Shown here: positions 28,394 to 36,568 of the stretch, piece by piece
How the letters are laid out: every line of letters begins with the position of its first letter
How positions within the stretch are numbered: position 1 is the first letter of the stretch
Assembly: GCF_000633455.1 (NCBI RefSeq)
Contig: NZ_AYMG01000013.1
Span: forward strand, 248,001-312,000
Direction of reading: 5' to 3'
DNA from: Pedobacter jeongneungensis
Lineage (GTDB): Bacteria > Bacteroidota > Bacteroidia > Sphingobacteriales > Sphingobacteriaceae
DNA length: 64,000 nucleotides
The notes under the pieces: model-generated
What the model saw: only the letters and a program-made list of their open reading frames with translations
Told to the model about the DNA's origin: nothing
The model's database searches: none
Made by a program: the position numbers and the translations under genes

Positions 28394-29770
28394 ATGGAAG
28401 AAATGGTTGTGGAAGAAATTCAGGAACTGCTTGAAAAAGAGAATGATAAAGCTTTAAAACAATATCTCGATCAACTGAATATTTCGGATGTTGAAGAACT
28501 GATTGATGAACTTCCACAATATGCGGCTAAATTTATCGAAACCCTATCCCTTAACAGGGCTGTAAACGTATTCAGGATCCTGGATTTCCCTACCCAGGAG
28601 CGTATCATTAAAAAACTTTCGGGCAATAAACTGAACCAGATCATCAAAGATCTGCCACCAGATGACCGTACAGCACTTTTTAGTGAGTTAAAAGGTGATG
28701 TGGTAAAAAAGATGATTACCCTTTTACCGCCCGAAGAACGTAAAGAATCCCTTGCACTTTTAGGTTATAAAGAAGATAGTATCGGTCGTTTAATGACGCC
28801 CGATTACATCGCCGTAAAACCTGAATGGTCTATTACCCGTGTTTTGGCGCACATCAGGCGCTATGGCAAAAACTCCGAAACCATCGATGTAGTTTACGTC
28901 ATTAATAAAGATGGAGTATTGTTGGATGACATCAGGATCAGGGAGGTTTTATTGGCCGATCCGGAAGCCATTATCGGCGAATTAACCGACAAACGTTTTA
29001 TTGCACTTAAAGCCAACGATCCGCAGGAAGACGCAATCAACATCTTCAGGATGAATAATCGTGTAGCTTTGCCTGTAGTGGATGAAAATAATATCCTGTT
29101 GGGTATCGTTACAGTTGATGATATTTTATGGATCGCCAACGAAGAATATACAGAAGATATGCACAAAATAGGGGGTACCGAAGCCCTGGATGAGCCCTAT
29201 CTTGATATTCCGATCCTTAAACTTGTAAAAAAACGTGCAGGTTGGCTTATTGTACTATTTTTAGGCGAAATGTTAACAGCAACCGCCATGCAGCATTTCG
29301 AAATTGAGCTCGAAAAGGCAGTGGTTTTATCATTGTTTATTCCATTGATTATGAGTAGTGGTGGTAATAGCGGTTCGCAGGCCTCTACATTGATTATTCA
29401 GGCAATGGCCCTGGGCGAAGTAACCATAGCCGAGTGGTGGCGCGTAATGCGTCGCGAGTTGGTATCAGGTGCTTTACTTGGCATTATTTTAGGTACAATT
29501 GGTTTTATCCGTATTGTTACCTGGCAAGAATTACATCTTTACAATTACGGACCGCATTGGTTTTTAATTGCCACAACCATATTTTTCACCCTGGTTGGTA
29601 TTGTGTTATGGGGTAGTTTAATCGGTTCTATGATGCCTATTATTCTGAAAAAACTGAAACTCGACCCGGCCACTTCATCAGCGCCATTTGTAGCAACCAT
29701 GGTAGATGTAACCGGGATTGTAATCTATTTTAGTGTTGCCGTATTAATTTTAAAAGGCGTATTACTTTAA
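28394..29770 (+). CDS. mgtE: Magnesium transporter MgtE
   Basis: 458 residues in the inner membrane; imports Mg2+ (family also carries Co2+). The N-terminal superhelical MgtE_N domain covers about 1-130 (LIDELPQYAAKFIETL, LPPDDRTALFSEL), tandem CBS domains about 135-255 (RLMTPDYIAVKP, VVDENNILLGIVTVDDIL), then a plug helix and five membrane spans from about 270 with the family signature MSSGGNSGSQASTLIIQAMA and, in the last span, FVATMVDVTGIVIYF with the conserved Asp. Complete. The HAD gene follows 9 bp downstream in the same direction. Confidence 0.95.
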   Translation: MEEMVVEEIQELLEKENDKALKQYLDQLNISDVEELIDELPQYAAKFIETLSLNRAVNVFRILDFPTQERIIKKLSGNKLNQIIKDLPPDDRTALFSELKGDVVKKMITLLPPEERKESLALLGYKEDSIGRLMTPDYIAVKPEWSITRVLAHIRRYGKNSETIDVVYVINKDGVLLDDIRIREVLLADPEAIIGELTDKRFIALKANDPQEDAINIFRMNNRVALPVVDENNILLGIVTVDDILWIANEEYTEDMHKIGGTEALDEPYLDIPILKLVKKRAGWLIVLFLGEMLTATAMQHFEIELEKAVVLSLFIPLIMSSGGNSGSQASTLIIQAMALGEVTIAEWWRVMRRELVSGALLGIILGTIGFIRIVTWQELHLYNYGPHWFLIATTIFFTLVGIVLWGSLIGSMMPIILKKLKLDPATSSAPFVATMVDVTGIVIYFSVAVLILKGVLL

Positions 29771-29779
29771 ACCTAAACC

Positions 29780-30394
29780 ATGCAAAAGAAAATTACCACA
29801 CTTTTTACCGATATCGGAGGCGTTTTATTAACCAACGGCTGGGATAGGCACGCAAGGGGAGAAGCTTCTGTGCTTTTCAACCTCGATTCTGTTGACCTGG
29901 AAGAACGCCACCACCTTACTTTCGACACTTATGAAGTGGGTAAACTTACCCTTGACGAATATTTAGAACGTATTGTTTTCTTCGAAGAACGCAGCTTTAG
30001 TTATGATGACTTTAAGGAATTCATGTTTAAAAAATCACTTCCATATCCCGAAATGATCCAGCTCATCTGTGAGCTTAAAAAGAAATATAACCTTAAAGTA
30101 GCCGTAATCAGTAATGAAGGTAGAGAATTAAATCAATACCGGATCAATACCTTTAAACTGAATGAATTTGTCGATTTCTTTGTCTCATCCAGTTTTGTGC
30201 ATTTCCGCAAGCCAGATGCCGATATTTTTAAAGTAGCCATCGATATTTCGCAAAGTGATGTAGAAACCAGTTTGTATATTGATGATAGAATGTTATTTGT
30301 ACAGGTTGCCGAGGGTTTAGGCTTAAGAGGCATTCATCACAGCAGCTACGAGGATACAAAAACCCAATTAGCCGCTTATGGATTGGAGGTTTAA
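29780..30394 (+). CDS. HAD-superfamily hydrolase (phosphatase-like)
   Basis: 204 residues. HAD motif I is TDIGGVLLTNGW (nucleophile D11; the second Asp of DxD is Gly, as in many subfamily IA members annotated as FDxGGVL type), motif II VAVISNEG, motif III lysine in FRKPDADIFKVA, motif IV YIDDRMLFV. Cytoplasmic, substrate unknown. Closely follows mgtE and probably shares its transcript. Confidence 0.85.
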   Translation: MQKKITTLFTDIGGVLLTNGWDRHARGEASVLFNLDSVDLEERHHLTFDTYEVGKLTLDEYLERIVFFEERSFSYDDFKEFMFKKSLPYPEMIQLICELKKKYNLKVAVISNEGRELNQYRINTFKLNEFVDFFVSSSFVHFRKPDADIFKVAIDISQSDVETSLYIDDRMLFVQVAEGLGLRGIHHSSYEDTKTQLAAYGLEV

Positions 30395-30556
30395 CGGTAA
30401 AATCGTCATCTACTACCAACAAACTTAATAAGCGCCATCATCTCGATCCGATAGTTATTTAAACTTTGACAATCTTTATAAAGCATAATGCCAAAAGATT
30501 GTCAAAGTAAGTGTCGGTTCGCTACACGCTGCTACCATTGACAAACTCCAATAAAA

Positions 30557-30645
30557 GGTGTCGTCATCTCGACTGTAGCGTAGCGAAATGGAGAGATCTA
30601 CCTCGAGATAGATTTCTCGGCTTCGTTGCACTCCGCTCGAAATGA
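30557..30645. repeat. Palindromic GTCATCTCGA-type dispersed repeat
   Basis: GTCGTCATCTCGACTGTAGC, then GTAGCGAAATGGAGAGATCT, and on the far side AGATTTCTCGGCTTCGTTGC, ACTCCGCTCGAAATGACG. The arms are loosely complementary. Same class as the GTCAT...ATGAC elements at 50534, 54829 and 9845. A CACAGAT element (30667-30697) follows. The whole 371-bp gap between the HAD gene and ychF is otherwise empty. Confidence 0.5.
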
Positions 30646-30666
30646 CGTTTTGCAAGAGTAATTTTT

Positions 30667-30697
30667 CGTGTAAATCTGTGCATCTGTGGCCAAAAAA
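30667..30697. repeat. CACAGAT-type triad element (copy 2, reverse orientation)
   Basis: CGTGTAAATCTGTGCATCTG then TGGCC; read in reverse complement this gives CACAGATG, CACAGATTTA and CACG, spacing 8 and 10 bp. Related to the elements at 2611, 52030, 57252 and 62770. Confidence 0.5.
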
Positions 30698-30714
30698 TCA
30701 TGGCAAAAGCTCTA

Positions 30715-30742
30715 TAACAAAAAAGCCACTCGTAAGAGTGGC
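30715..30742 (-). terminator. Terminator of ychF
   Basis: GCCACTC, loop GTAA, GAGTGGC at 30725-30742; on the minus strand it is followed by TTTTTTGTTATAG. It lies 24 bp beyond the ychF stop codon. Confidence 0.85.
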
Positions 30743-30765
30743 TCTGTGTAATTTATATTTAGGAA

Positions 30766-31866
30766 TTAAACATTAAACCTGAAGTGCATAATGTCGCCAT
30801 CTTCCACTACATAAGTTTTTCCTTCTACGCCAAGCTTACCCGCATCTTTACAGGCATTTTCAGAACCTAAGGTTACGAAATCGTTGTATTTAATCACTTC
30901 AGCGCGGATAAAACCTTTTTCAAAATCAGTGTGGATTACACCTGCAGCCTGTGGTGCTGTAAAACCTTTAGTAATGGTCCAAGCTCTAACCTCTTGCACA
31001 CCAGCAGTAAAGTAGGTATAAAGGTTCAATAACTTATAAGCCGCGCGGATCAGTTTATTTACACCCGATTCAGTTAAACCTAAATCAGCTAAAAACTCCT
31101 GACGCTCTTCATAGCTTTCCAGTTCAGCAATTTCTGATTCGATTTTAGCAGAGATTACCAAAACCTCAGCATTTTCATCAGCAACATTTGCCTTTACCAG
31201 ATCTACATACTTATTGCCATTAATTACTGAAGCTTCATCAACATTACAAACGTACATTACCGGTTTTTGGGTAAGTAAGCCTAAATCTTCGATAAAATCA
31301 AAATCATCCTGGGCCAATGGTGCAGTACGGATAGATTTACCGCTTTCTAAATGAGATTTAACTACTGTTAAAATTTCATAAGTACGTTTAGCATCCTTAT
31401 CGCCGCCGGTTTTAGCCATTTTTTCTACCTTTTGGATGCGTTTATCAACCGTATCCAAATCTTTAAGCTGTAACTCTGTATCGATAATTTCCCTATCACG
31501 GATAGGATCAACAGAACCATCAACGTGGATTACGTTTCCATCATCGAAGCAGCGTAAAACGTGGATAATAGCATTTGTAGCACGGATATTCCCTAAAAAC
31601 TGGTTTCCCAGGCCTTCGCCTTTCGATGCACCTTTTACCAATCCGGCTATGTCTACAATCTCGATTGTATTTGGTTGTACCTTATTCGGTTTAACCAACT
31701 CAGCAAGCTTGGTCAAACGATCATCTGGAACCGTAATTACGCCAACATTGGGCTCAATAGTACAAAAGGGAAAGTTTGCTGCCTGCGCTTTTGCATTTGA
31801 TAAACAGTTAAAAAGAGTCGATTTCCCAACATTTGGTAAACCAACTATACCACATTGTAATGCCAT
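30766..31866 (-). CDS. ychF: Redox-regulated Obg-family P-loop ATPase YchF
   Basis: 366 residues. The G1 loop GLPNVGKST (residues 8-16) opens the protein; VDIAGLVKGASKGEGLGNQF is the switch II region that is diagnostic for YchF/OLA1; NVDEASVING stands where G4 normally specifies guanine (the family prefers ATP); the C-terminal TGS domain has FTAGVQEVRAWTITKG and ends DIMHFRFNV. Binds ribosomes and is linked to stress control in other bacteria. Single gene with its own terminator, divergent from a membrane protein gene across a 7-bp tandem array. Confidence 0.97.
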   Translation of the reverse strand: MALQCGIVGLPNVGKSTLFNCLSNAKAQAANFPFCTIEPNVGVITVPDDRLTKLAELVKPNKVQPNTIEIVDIAGLVKGASKGEGLGNQFLGNIRATNAIIHVLRCFDDGNVIHVDGSVDPIRDREIIDTELQLKDLDTVDKRIQKVEKMAKTGGDKDAKRTYEILTVVKSHLESGKSIRTAPLAQDDFDFIEDLGLLTQKPVMYVCNVDEASVINGNKYVDLVKANVADENAEVLVISAKIESEIAELESYEERQEFLADLGLTESGVNKLIRAAYKLLNLYTYFTAGVQEVRAWTITKGFTAPQAAGVIHTDFEKGFIRAEVIKYNDFVTLGSENACKDAGKLGVEGKTYVVEDGDIMHFRFNV

Positions 31867-31984
31867 TATTTATTAGTCTTTATTTCTTAGTTTTTAGGTT
31901 ATTGGTCCATAGTCTTATAGTCAATAGCCATGTGTTTCATTTTTGAGCTTTATTCGTGTATTTTGGCTATCATCCATCAAACCT

Positions 31985-32078
31985 TCACATCTCACATCTC
32001 ACATCTCACATCTCACATCTCACATCTCACATCTCACATCTCACATCTCACATCTCACATCTCACATCTCACATCTCA
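31985..32078 (+). repeat. Heptanucleotide tandem array (TCACATC) x 13.4
   Basis: Thirteen uninterrupted perfect copies of TCACATC run from 31985 to 32075, followed by TCA. The array lies in the divergent promoter region of ychF (start 119 bp away) and the DUF5362-like gene (start 102 bp away). A frame reading through it at 31930-32193 (TSHISHL repeats) is a by-product of the repeat. Confidence 0.97.
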
Positions 32079-32179
32079 ATTTCCGCGCAAAGATAAGCTT
32101 TTAAAACCTTTATTTAAACCCTTGCTATTGTATCAAATCTATATTTTATCTATGTTTAGCCGAAAATACAGATACGTAA

Positions 32180-32641
32180 ATGAAAGATTTTGAAAAAGAA
32201 GTGCCTCAGGAAGTAAAATTAATCGTTACCGAAGAAATGCGGAGCTACTTTTACGATATGAGTAAATGGGCCCGGTTTTTGTCGGTTGTGGGTTTTGTTA
32301 TCTCGGCATTTTTAACTTTAGGTTCATTCGGGATAGGGGCTGCAGTAACTGCTAATCCGGCAATGCTCAATCAATTAGGCCCATTAGCTGGCATCGGCGC
32401 TACTGGGATTACCATATTTTATCTGTTGTTGGCTTTGTTCTTTTTTTACCCAAGTTTATTGCTGTTCCGTTTTTCTACAAAAGGTAAACAGGGAATTTTG
32501 TTCGGCGATCAGGAAAATTTAAACGATGCTATTGCCCATATAAAATCGCTTTTTAAATTTTGGGGAGTACTCACCATTATACTTATTGCCAGTTATTTCT
32601 TGTTACTATTGGCGGTGCTTACAAGTGGAGGCATAAAATAA
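32180..32641 (+). CDS. Membrane protein, DUF5362-like
   Basis: 153 residues with about four membrane spans: SVVGFVISAFLTLGSFGIGA, LAGIGATGITIFYLLLALFF with the following FYPSLLLF, and a last one at LTIILIASYFLLLLAVL. A cytoplasmic stretch between spans contains NLNDAIAHIKSLFKFWG. This layout (N-terminal EEM..YF..MSKWARFLS, then LNDAI..LK..FKFWG) fits the Bacteroidota DUF5362 family as I remember it; function unknown. Followed by a bidirectional terminator. Confidence 0.75.
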   Translation: MKDFEKEVPQEVKLIVTEEMRSYFYDMSKWARFLSVVGFVISAFLTLGSFGIGAAVTANPAMLNQLGPLAGIGATGITIFYLLLALFFFYPSLLLFRFSTKGKQGILFGDQENLNDAIAHIKSLFKFWGVLTIILIASYFLLLLAVLTSGGIK

Positions 32642-32660
32642 AATATTACGCATACAAAAA

Positions 32661-32697
32661 AGCCTCCCGATTTTTTAAAATCAGGAGGCTTTTTTTA
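32661..32697. terminator. Bidirectional terminator between 32641 and 32713
   Basis: AGCCTCCCGATTTT and AAAATCAGGAGGCT form a long stem (one mismatch) with T7 on the plus side and A6 in front, i.e. T-run on the minus side as well. It serves both convergent genes. Confidence 0.9.
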
Positions 32698-32712
32698 TTG
32701 AAATTATATTAC

Positions 32713-33036
32713 TTAGAAAGTAAAATCGTCGTTTGTTCTGGTGCTATGTTCTCCATTTTCTGAATATTCATAACGTTTTTCAACCACATCCTGATGGGTT
32801 TTGATATAATCAACAGTTTCGTTTAATCCTTCTGCAAATTTTTCAAAATCTTCTTTATATAAAAAGATTTTATGTTTTACAAACACACCGTCTTCTAATC
32901 TTTTCTTGCTCTCGGTAACTGTTAAATAATAATCACCCGATCTAGTAGCCTTCACGTCGAAGAAATAAGTTCTCTTACCTGCTCTTACTTTCTTTGAAAA
33001 AACTTCTTCTCTTTCCTTGTTGTCGAATTCTCCCAT
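32713..33036 (-). CDS. PUR-alpha-like DNA/RNA-binding protein (DUF3276)
   Basis: The ATG at 33036 gives 107 residues beginning MGEFDNKEREEVFSKKVRAG; the longer frame begins at a TTG 60 bp earlier. The core, RTYFFDVKATRSGDYYLTVT then KKRLEDGVFVKHKIFLYKED, is the PUR repeat of DUF3276, a family found in spirochaetes and Bacteroidota that binds single-stranded nucleic acid (Borrelia BpuR is characterised). A hydrophilic tail of 25 residues follows. Single gene between the ABC exporter and the DUF5362-like gene. Confidence 0.88.
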   Translation of the reverse strand: MGEFDNKEREEVFSKKVRAGKRTYFFDVKATRSGDYYLTVTESKKRLEDGVFVKHKIFLYKEDFEKFAEGLNETVDYIKTHQDVVEKRYEYSENGEHSTRTNDDFTF

Positions 33037-33115
33037 GGTTGGTATTGATGTTGGTTTTTGGTTTCGGTAAATATAAAGCAAATATTTAAAGTTCAAAATA
33101 CAATTTTAATACAAT

Positions 33116-34906
33116 TTAAATAGTTCGCGTTTCCTCCTCCAAAAGTTGATTATTATAAAGCTCCGTATAACTGCCGTTTAGGTTAAGTAATTCATTGTGT
33201 GTGCCTTGTTCGATGATTTTTCCATTATCAAGCACTAAAATCTTATCCGCATTTTTAATCGTCGAAATCCGGTGAGCAATTAAAATACTGGTTTTTCCGG
33301 CCATGATTTTACCCAGGTTTTGCAGGATTTCTTCCTCCGTTTTGGTGTCGACAGCCGAAAGACAGTCATCAAATATCAAAATCTTTGGCGATTTGATTAG
33401 TGCGCGGGCAATAGAAACCCTTTGTTTTTGTCCTCCTGAAAGGGTAATACCACGTTCACCAAGCATGGTTTCGAACTTTTCTTCAAAATCAATGATATTG
33501 GTATAAACCGAAGCATTTTTAGCTGCGGTATACACTTCTTCATCCGTAACCGTGTCCAAACCAAAGGCAATGTTGTTTTTTATCGTGTCCGAAAACAGGA
33601 AGACTTCCTGTGGAACAAAACCGATCTGATTACGGTAATCTTTCAAATTAAGATCTTTGATATTCTTCCCATCTACATCAATTGCACCATTTTCTACATC
33701 ATACATCCGCATCATCAGGTTGGCCAATGTCGATTTTCCTGAGCCTGTTTTTCCGATAATGGCTACAAATTCGCCGCTGTTGATCTCAAAACTAACCTCT
33801 TTTAAAGCTTCAATACCCGTATCCGGATAGGTAAAACTTACTTTATCAAATTTAATATTACCCGATAAAGTCCTTTCTTCGGTTTCTTTTGATTGGATAT
33901 CTGATGGAATATCTAAAAATTCGTTAATCCTTTTTTGCGAAGCTGCAGCCCTTTGGATCAGTGAGGTAACCCAGCCCAGCATCGTTACCGGAAAGGTTAA
34001 CTGGTTAATGTAAATGATAAATTCGGCAATGTTCCCTGCGGTAATACTGCCGTTCATCACCTGAATGCCTCCTATATATATGGTTAAAATCGTACTCAGG
34101 CCAATTAATAAAAGCATGGTAGGGTAGAACAGTGCCGATACTTTAACCAAACTCATCGAGTCTTTTTTATAATCGTTGCTCTGGATTTCGAACATATTCC
34201 GGGTGTAATCTTCACGGACATAAGATTTGATGATCCTGATACCCGAAAAACGTTCCTGCACAAAACTGGATAGATCTGACAAACGTTCCTGTATTTTTCC
34301 GCTTTTTTTAAAGATGAGCGTGTTTACATAGTAGATAATTACCACTAAAAAGGGGAGTGGTAATAAACAATAAATGGCCAGTTTGGAGTTTACATCAAAC
34401 ATCGACCAGATAATAAGCACTGATAGCACAAAAGTGTTAATAGTGTACATAATCGCCGGACCTACATACATTCTAACGCGATTTACATCTTCTGTGGCGC
34501 GGTTCATTAAATCGCCCGTATTGTTCCGGCGGTAAAAACCGAGGCTAAGCTCCTGGTAATGCTGATAAATATCATTTTTCATATCAAATTCGATATGCCT
34601 CGACATTAAAATGATCGTTTGCCGCATAAAGAATAAGAATAATCCCCTCAATAAGTAAAGGGCAATAACCAAAAGGCCGAAATATAAAAGGTTGCTGCTA
34701 AAAATATCGTAAATAATCGACTGGCGATCGAAGCCATGAAAAAGGTTAAAAATCTGAATGTTTTCGGTAATCAAATCAACGGCATAACCGATCACTTGTG
34801 CCGGTACAACACCAAAAATGTTAGAAATCACCACGAAAATACTTCCGGGAATAATCCACCATTTGTATTTAAGAAAGTACTTGTTTAATCGGCTCAGATG
34901 TTTCAT
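33116..34906 (-). CDS. ABC transporter half-molecule, exporter type (MdlA/MsbA-like)
   Basis: 596 residues from ATG 34906 (the frame 9 bp longer starts at TTG). The N-terminal six-helix export domain occupies about 1-320; the nucleotide-binding domain has Walker A GKTGSGKST at about 385, signature LSGGQKQR at about 489, Walker B ILIFDDCLSAVD near 511 and switch histidine in AHRIS at about 545. The residue after the Walker B Asp is Asp rather than catalytic Glu, as in MdlA-type and one half of heterodimeric exporters, which hydrolyse ATP poorly at that site. No partner half is adjacent. Substrate unknown, possibly lipid or drug. Confidence 0.92.
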   Translation of the reverse strand: MKHLSRLNKYFLKYKWWIIPGSIFVVISNIFGVVPAQVIGYAVDLITENIQIFNLFHGFDRQSIIYDIFSSNLLYFGLLVIALYLLRGLFLFFMRQTIILMSRHIEFDMKNDIYQHYQELSLGFYRRNNTGDLMNRATEDVNRVRMYVGPAIMYTINTFVLSVLIIWSMFDVNSKLAIYCLLPLPFLVVIIYYVNTLIFKKSGKIQERLSDLSSFVQERFSGIRIIKSYVREDYTRNMFEIQSNDYKKDSMSLVKVSALFYPTMLLLIGLSTILTIYIGGIQVMNGSITAGNIAEFIIYINQLTFPVTMLGWVTSLIQRAAASQKRINEFLDIPSDIQSKETEERTLSGNIKFDKVSFTYPDTGIEALKEVSFEINSGEFVAIIGKTGSGKSTLANLMMRMYDVENGAIDVDGKNIKDLNLKDYRNQIGFVPQEVFLFSDTIKNNIAFGLDTVTDEEVYTAAKNASVYTNIIDFEEKFETMLGERGITLSGGQKQRVSIARALIKSPKILIFDDCLSAVDTKTEEEILQNLGKIMAGKTSILIAHRISTIKNADKILVLDNGKIIEQGTHNELLNLNGSYTELYNNQLLEEETRTI

Positions 34907-35101
34907 GTTGTACAAACTTAGATAATTTTGTTATTTCATGACGCATATTTATCTATTCGGGCCTAAGCTTTAAAAAATAATGACACTTAGGGATGTAAAA
35001 GGGAAGATGTGGTATGGAAGATGTAGGATAACTAAGCTGTTCCCGGTGACTTAGGTGGTCAATCATTATATTGAAAAGCAAGGTTCGGTACTTATGGGTT
35101 A
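34907..35101. other. Gene-free stretch upstream of the ABC transporter
   Basis: AT-rich, with GGAAGATGTGGTATGGAAGATG as a short imperfect direct repeat near 35005-35026. No gene; it continues into the R2 repeat copy and the leucine dehydrogenase promoter region. Confidence 0.3.
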
Positions 35102-35290
35102 TTTCAGCCCTGCTATCGCTTCAAGTCCTCTCCCGATGCTAATTTAGTGCCGGTTCATCGGTAAAGAATCGGGATGCGGGCTTTCCGCTTTATCAGGTTT
35201 ATTTAACATTAGCCTGTAGATTTTGTCATCCTGAGGCACGAAGGATCTTTTTGTTCCAGGCATCGGTTCATGTCTCCACGAACCAACATT
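35102..35290 (-). repeat. R2 repeat copy (minus) followed by a GTCATCCTGA palindrome fragment
   Basis: 35102-35205 in reverse complement reads AACCTGATAAAGCGGAAAGC, CCGCATCCCGATTC, a spacer, GGGAGAGGACTTGAAGCGA and AGCAGGGCTGAAAT, matching the copies at 2471, 49706 and 57886. At 35226-35290 GTCATCCTGAGGCACGAAGG and CATGTCTCCACGAA are a piece of the GTCAT repeat class. Confidence 0.55.
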
Positions 35291-35398
35291 CTTTCCTAAA
35301 TAATACTTTTTTTAAACTTATAACTTTGTTTATTTAATACTGTCCGAATTAATTTTGTTATAGTTTCGTTAAATACGTGTAATAATGGTTTTTTATTT

Positions 35399-35406
35399 TA
35401 ATTTTG
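35399..35406 (+). promoter_or_regulatory. Candidate -7 promoter element of the leucine dehydrogenase-like gene
   Basis: TAATTTTG matches the Bacteroidota -7 consensus TAnnTTTG, 24 bp before the ATG at 35430. No TTTG was found at the proper -33 distance, so the assignment rests on one half of the promoter only. Confidence 0.35.
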
Positions 35407-35429
35407 CAGCAGGTTAGCCGAACGTTAAT

Positions 35430-36518
35430 ATGCCAGCAAATTCTCCGTCAGATTCATCAATTTTAGATCAATTAAGTGCTTATGGGCACAAAAAATTGGT
35501 TTTCTGTAATGATCCAGATACAGGATTAAAAGCAATTATTGCCATACACGATACTACTTTAGGCCCTGCTTTAGGCGGAACACGGATGTGGAGTTATTCT
35601 ACCGAAAGCGAAGCCCTGGAAGATGCCCTTCGTTTATCACGCGGAATGACCTATAAAGCAGCCATTACAGGTTTAAATCTTGGTGGTGGAAAAGGCGTAA
35701 TCATTGGCGATTCGAGAAAAGATAAAACAGAAACTTTAATGCGCAGCTATGGCAGGTTTATTAAAAACCTGAATGGCGAATTTATTACGGCTGAAGAAAT
35801 GGGAACCAATACACGCGATATGGAATATATCCGTATGGAAACCACTCATGTTACCGGTGTTCCCGAATCAATCGGTGGTGCAGGTAATCCAGCTCCTTTT
35901 ACTGCGCAGGGCGTTTATTTAGGTATAAAAGCAAGTGTTAAAGAAGTTTTTGGTACCGATATGCTAGCGGGTAGAACGATAGTGGTACAAGGTATTGGTA
36001 ATGTTGGCGAGCACCTGGTTGCGCTGTTAAGAAAAGAAAATGCCGAAGTACTGATCAGCGACATTAATCAGGAGCAATTAACTTACGTTGCAAGGAAATA
36101 TAAAGCTAAACCGATAGAAGCAGATAAAATTTTTACTACCGACGCTGATGTGTATGCTCCATGTGCCATGGGTGCTACCGTAAACAACAAAACCATCGAA
36201 AAAATGAAATTTGCAATTATTGCAGGTTCAGCAAACAATCAGTTAAAAGATGAGCTTTTAGATAGCGAATTGCTATTGAAAAAAGGAATTTTATTTGCTC
36301 CGGATTACTTAATTAATGCCGGCGGATTGATTTCCTGCTACTCTGAACTAACTGGTTTTGGTAAAAAACGCACGGTACAGCTTACCGAAAATATTTATGA
36401 TGCTACCCGTAGTGTAATTAAATTAAGCAAAGCCGAAAACATTTCAACAAATATTGCCGCAAACCAGATTGCCGAAAAACGGATTGCGGATGTTAAAAAA
36501 ATTAAATCGTCATATTAA
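35430..36518 (+). CDS. Leucine/branched-chain amino acid dehydrogenase-like (Glu/Leu/Phe/Val family)
   Basis: 362 residues, NAD-dependent oxidative deamination of a branched-chain (or related) amino acid to its 2-oxo acid. Seen: LGPALGGTRMWSY, substrate lysine K76 in RGMTYKAAITGLNLGGGKG and catalytic K88, AEEMGTNTRDM, and a C-terminal Rossmann domain with VVQGIGNVGEHL. The length and GGTRMW motif fit leucine dehydrogenase better than glutamate dehydrogenase, which is longer; the exact substrate preference is inferred. It precedes the nusB operon by 50 bp on the same strand. Confidence 0.88.
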   Translation: MPANSPSDSSILDQLSAYGHKKLVFCNDPDTGLKAIIAIHDTTLGPALGGTRMWSYSTESEALEDALRLSRGMTYKAAITGLNLGGGKGVIIGDSRKDKTETLMRSYGRFIKNLNGEFITAEEMGTNTRDMEYIRMETTHVTGVPESIGGAGNPAPFTAQGVYLGIKASVKEVFGTDMLAGRTIVVQGIGNVGEHLVALLRKENAEVLISDINQEQLTYVARKYKAKPIEADKIFTTDADVYAPCAMGATVNNKTIEKMKFAIIAGSANNQLKDELLDSELLLKKGILFAPDYLINAGGLISCYSELTGFGKKRTVQLTENIYDATRSVIKLSKAENISTNIAANQIAEKRIADVKKIKSSY

Positions 36519-36568
36519 ATCATAATTATTAAAACAGGTTTTAAAAAACCACACTCGTTCTTACATTC

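Noticed and set aside
31985..32078. CRISPR array
   Set aside because: 7-bp perfect tandem repeat without spacers; no cas genes anywhere in the window.
31930..32193. A protein with TSHISHL repeats
   Set aside because: It is the translation of the TCACATC array with AT-rich flanks; no start context, no family, and it overlaps the divergent promoter region.
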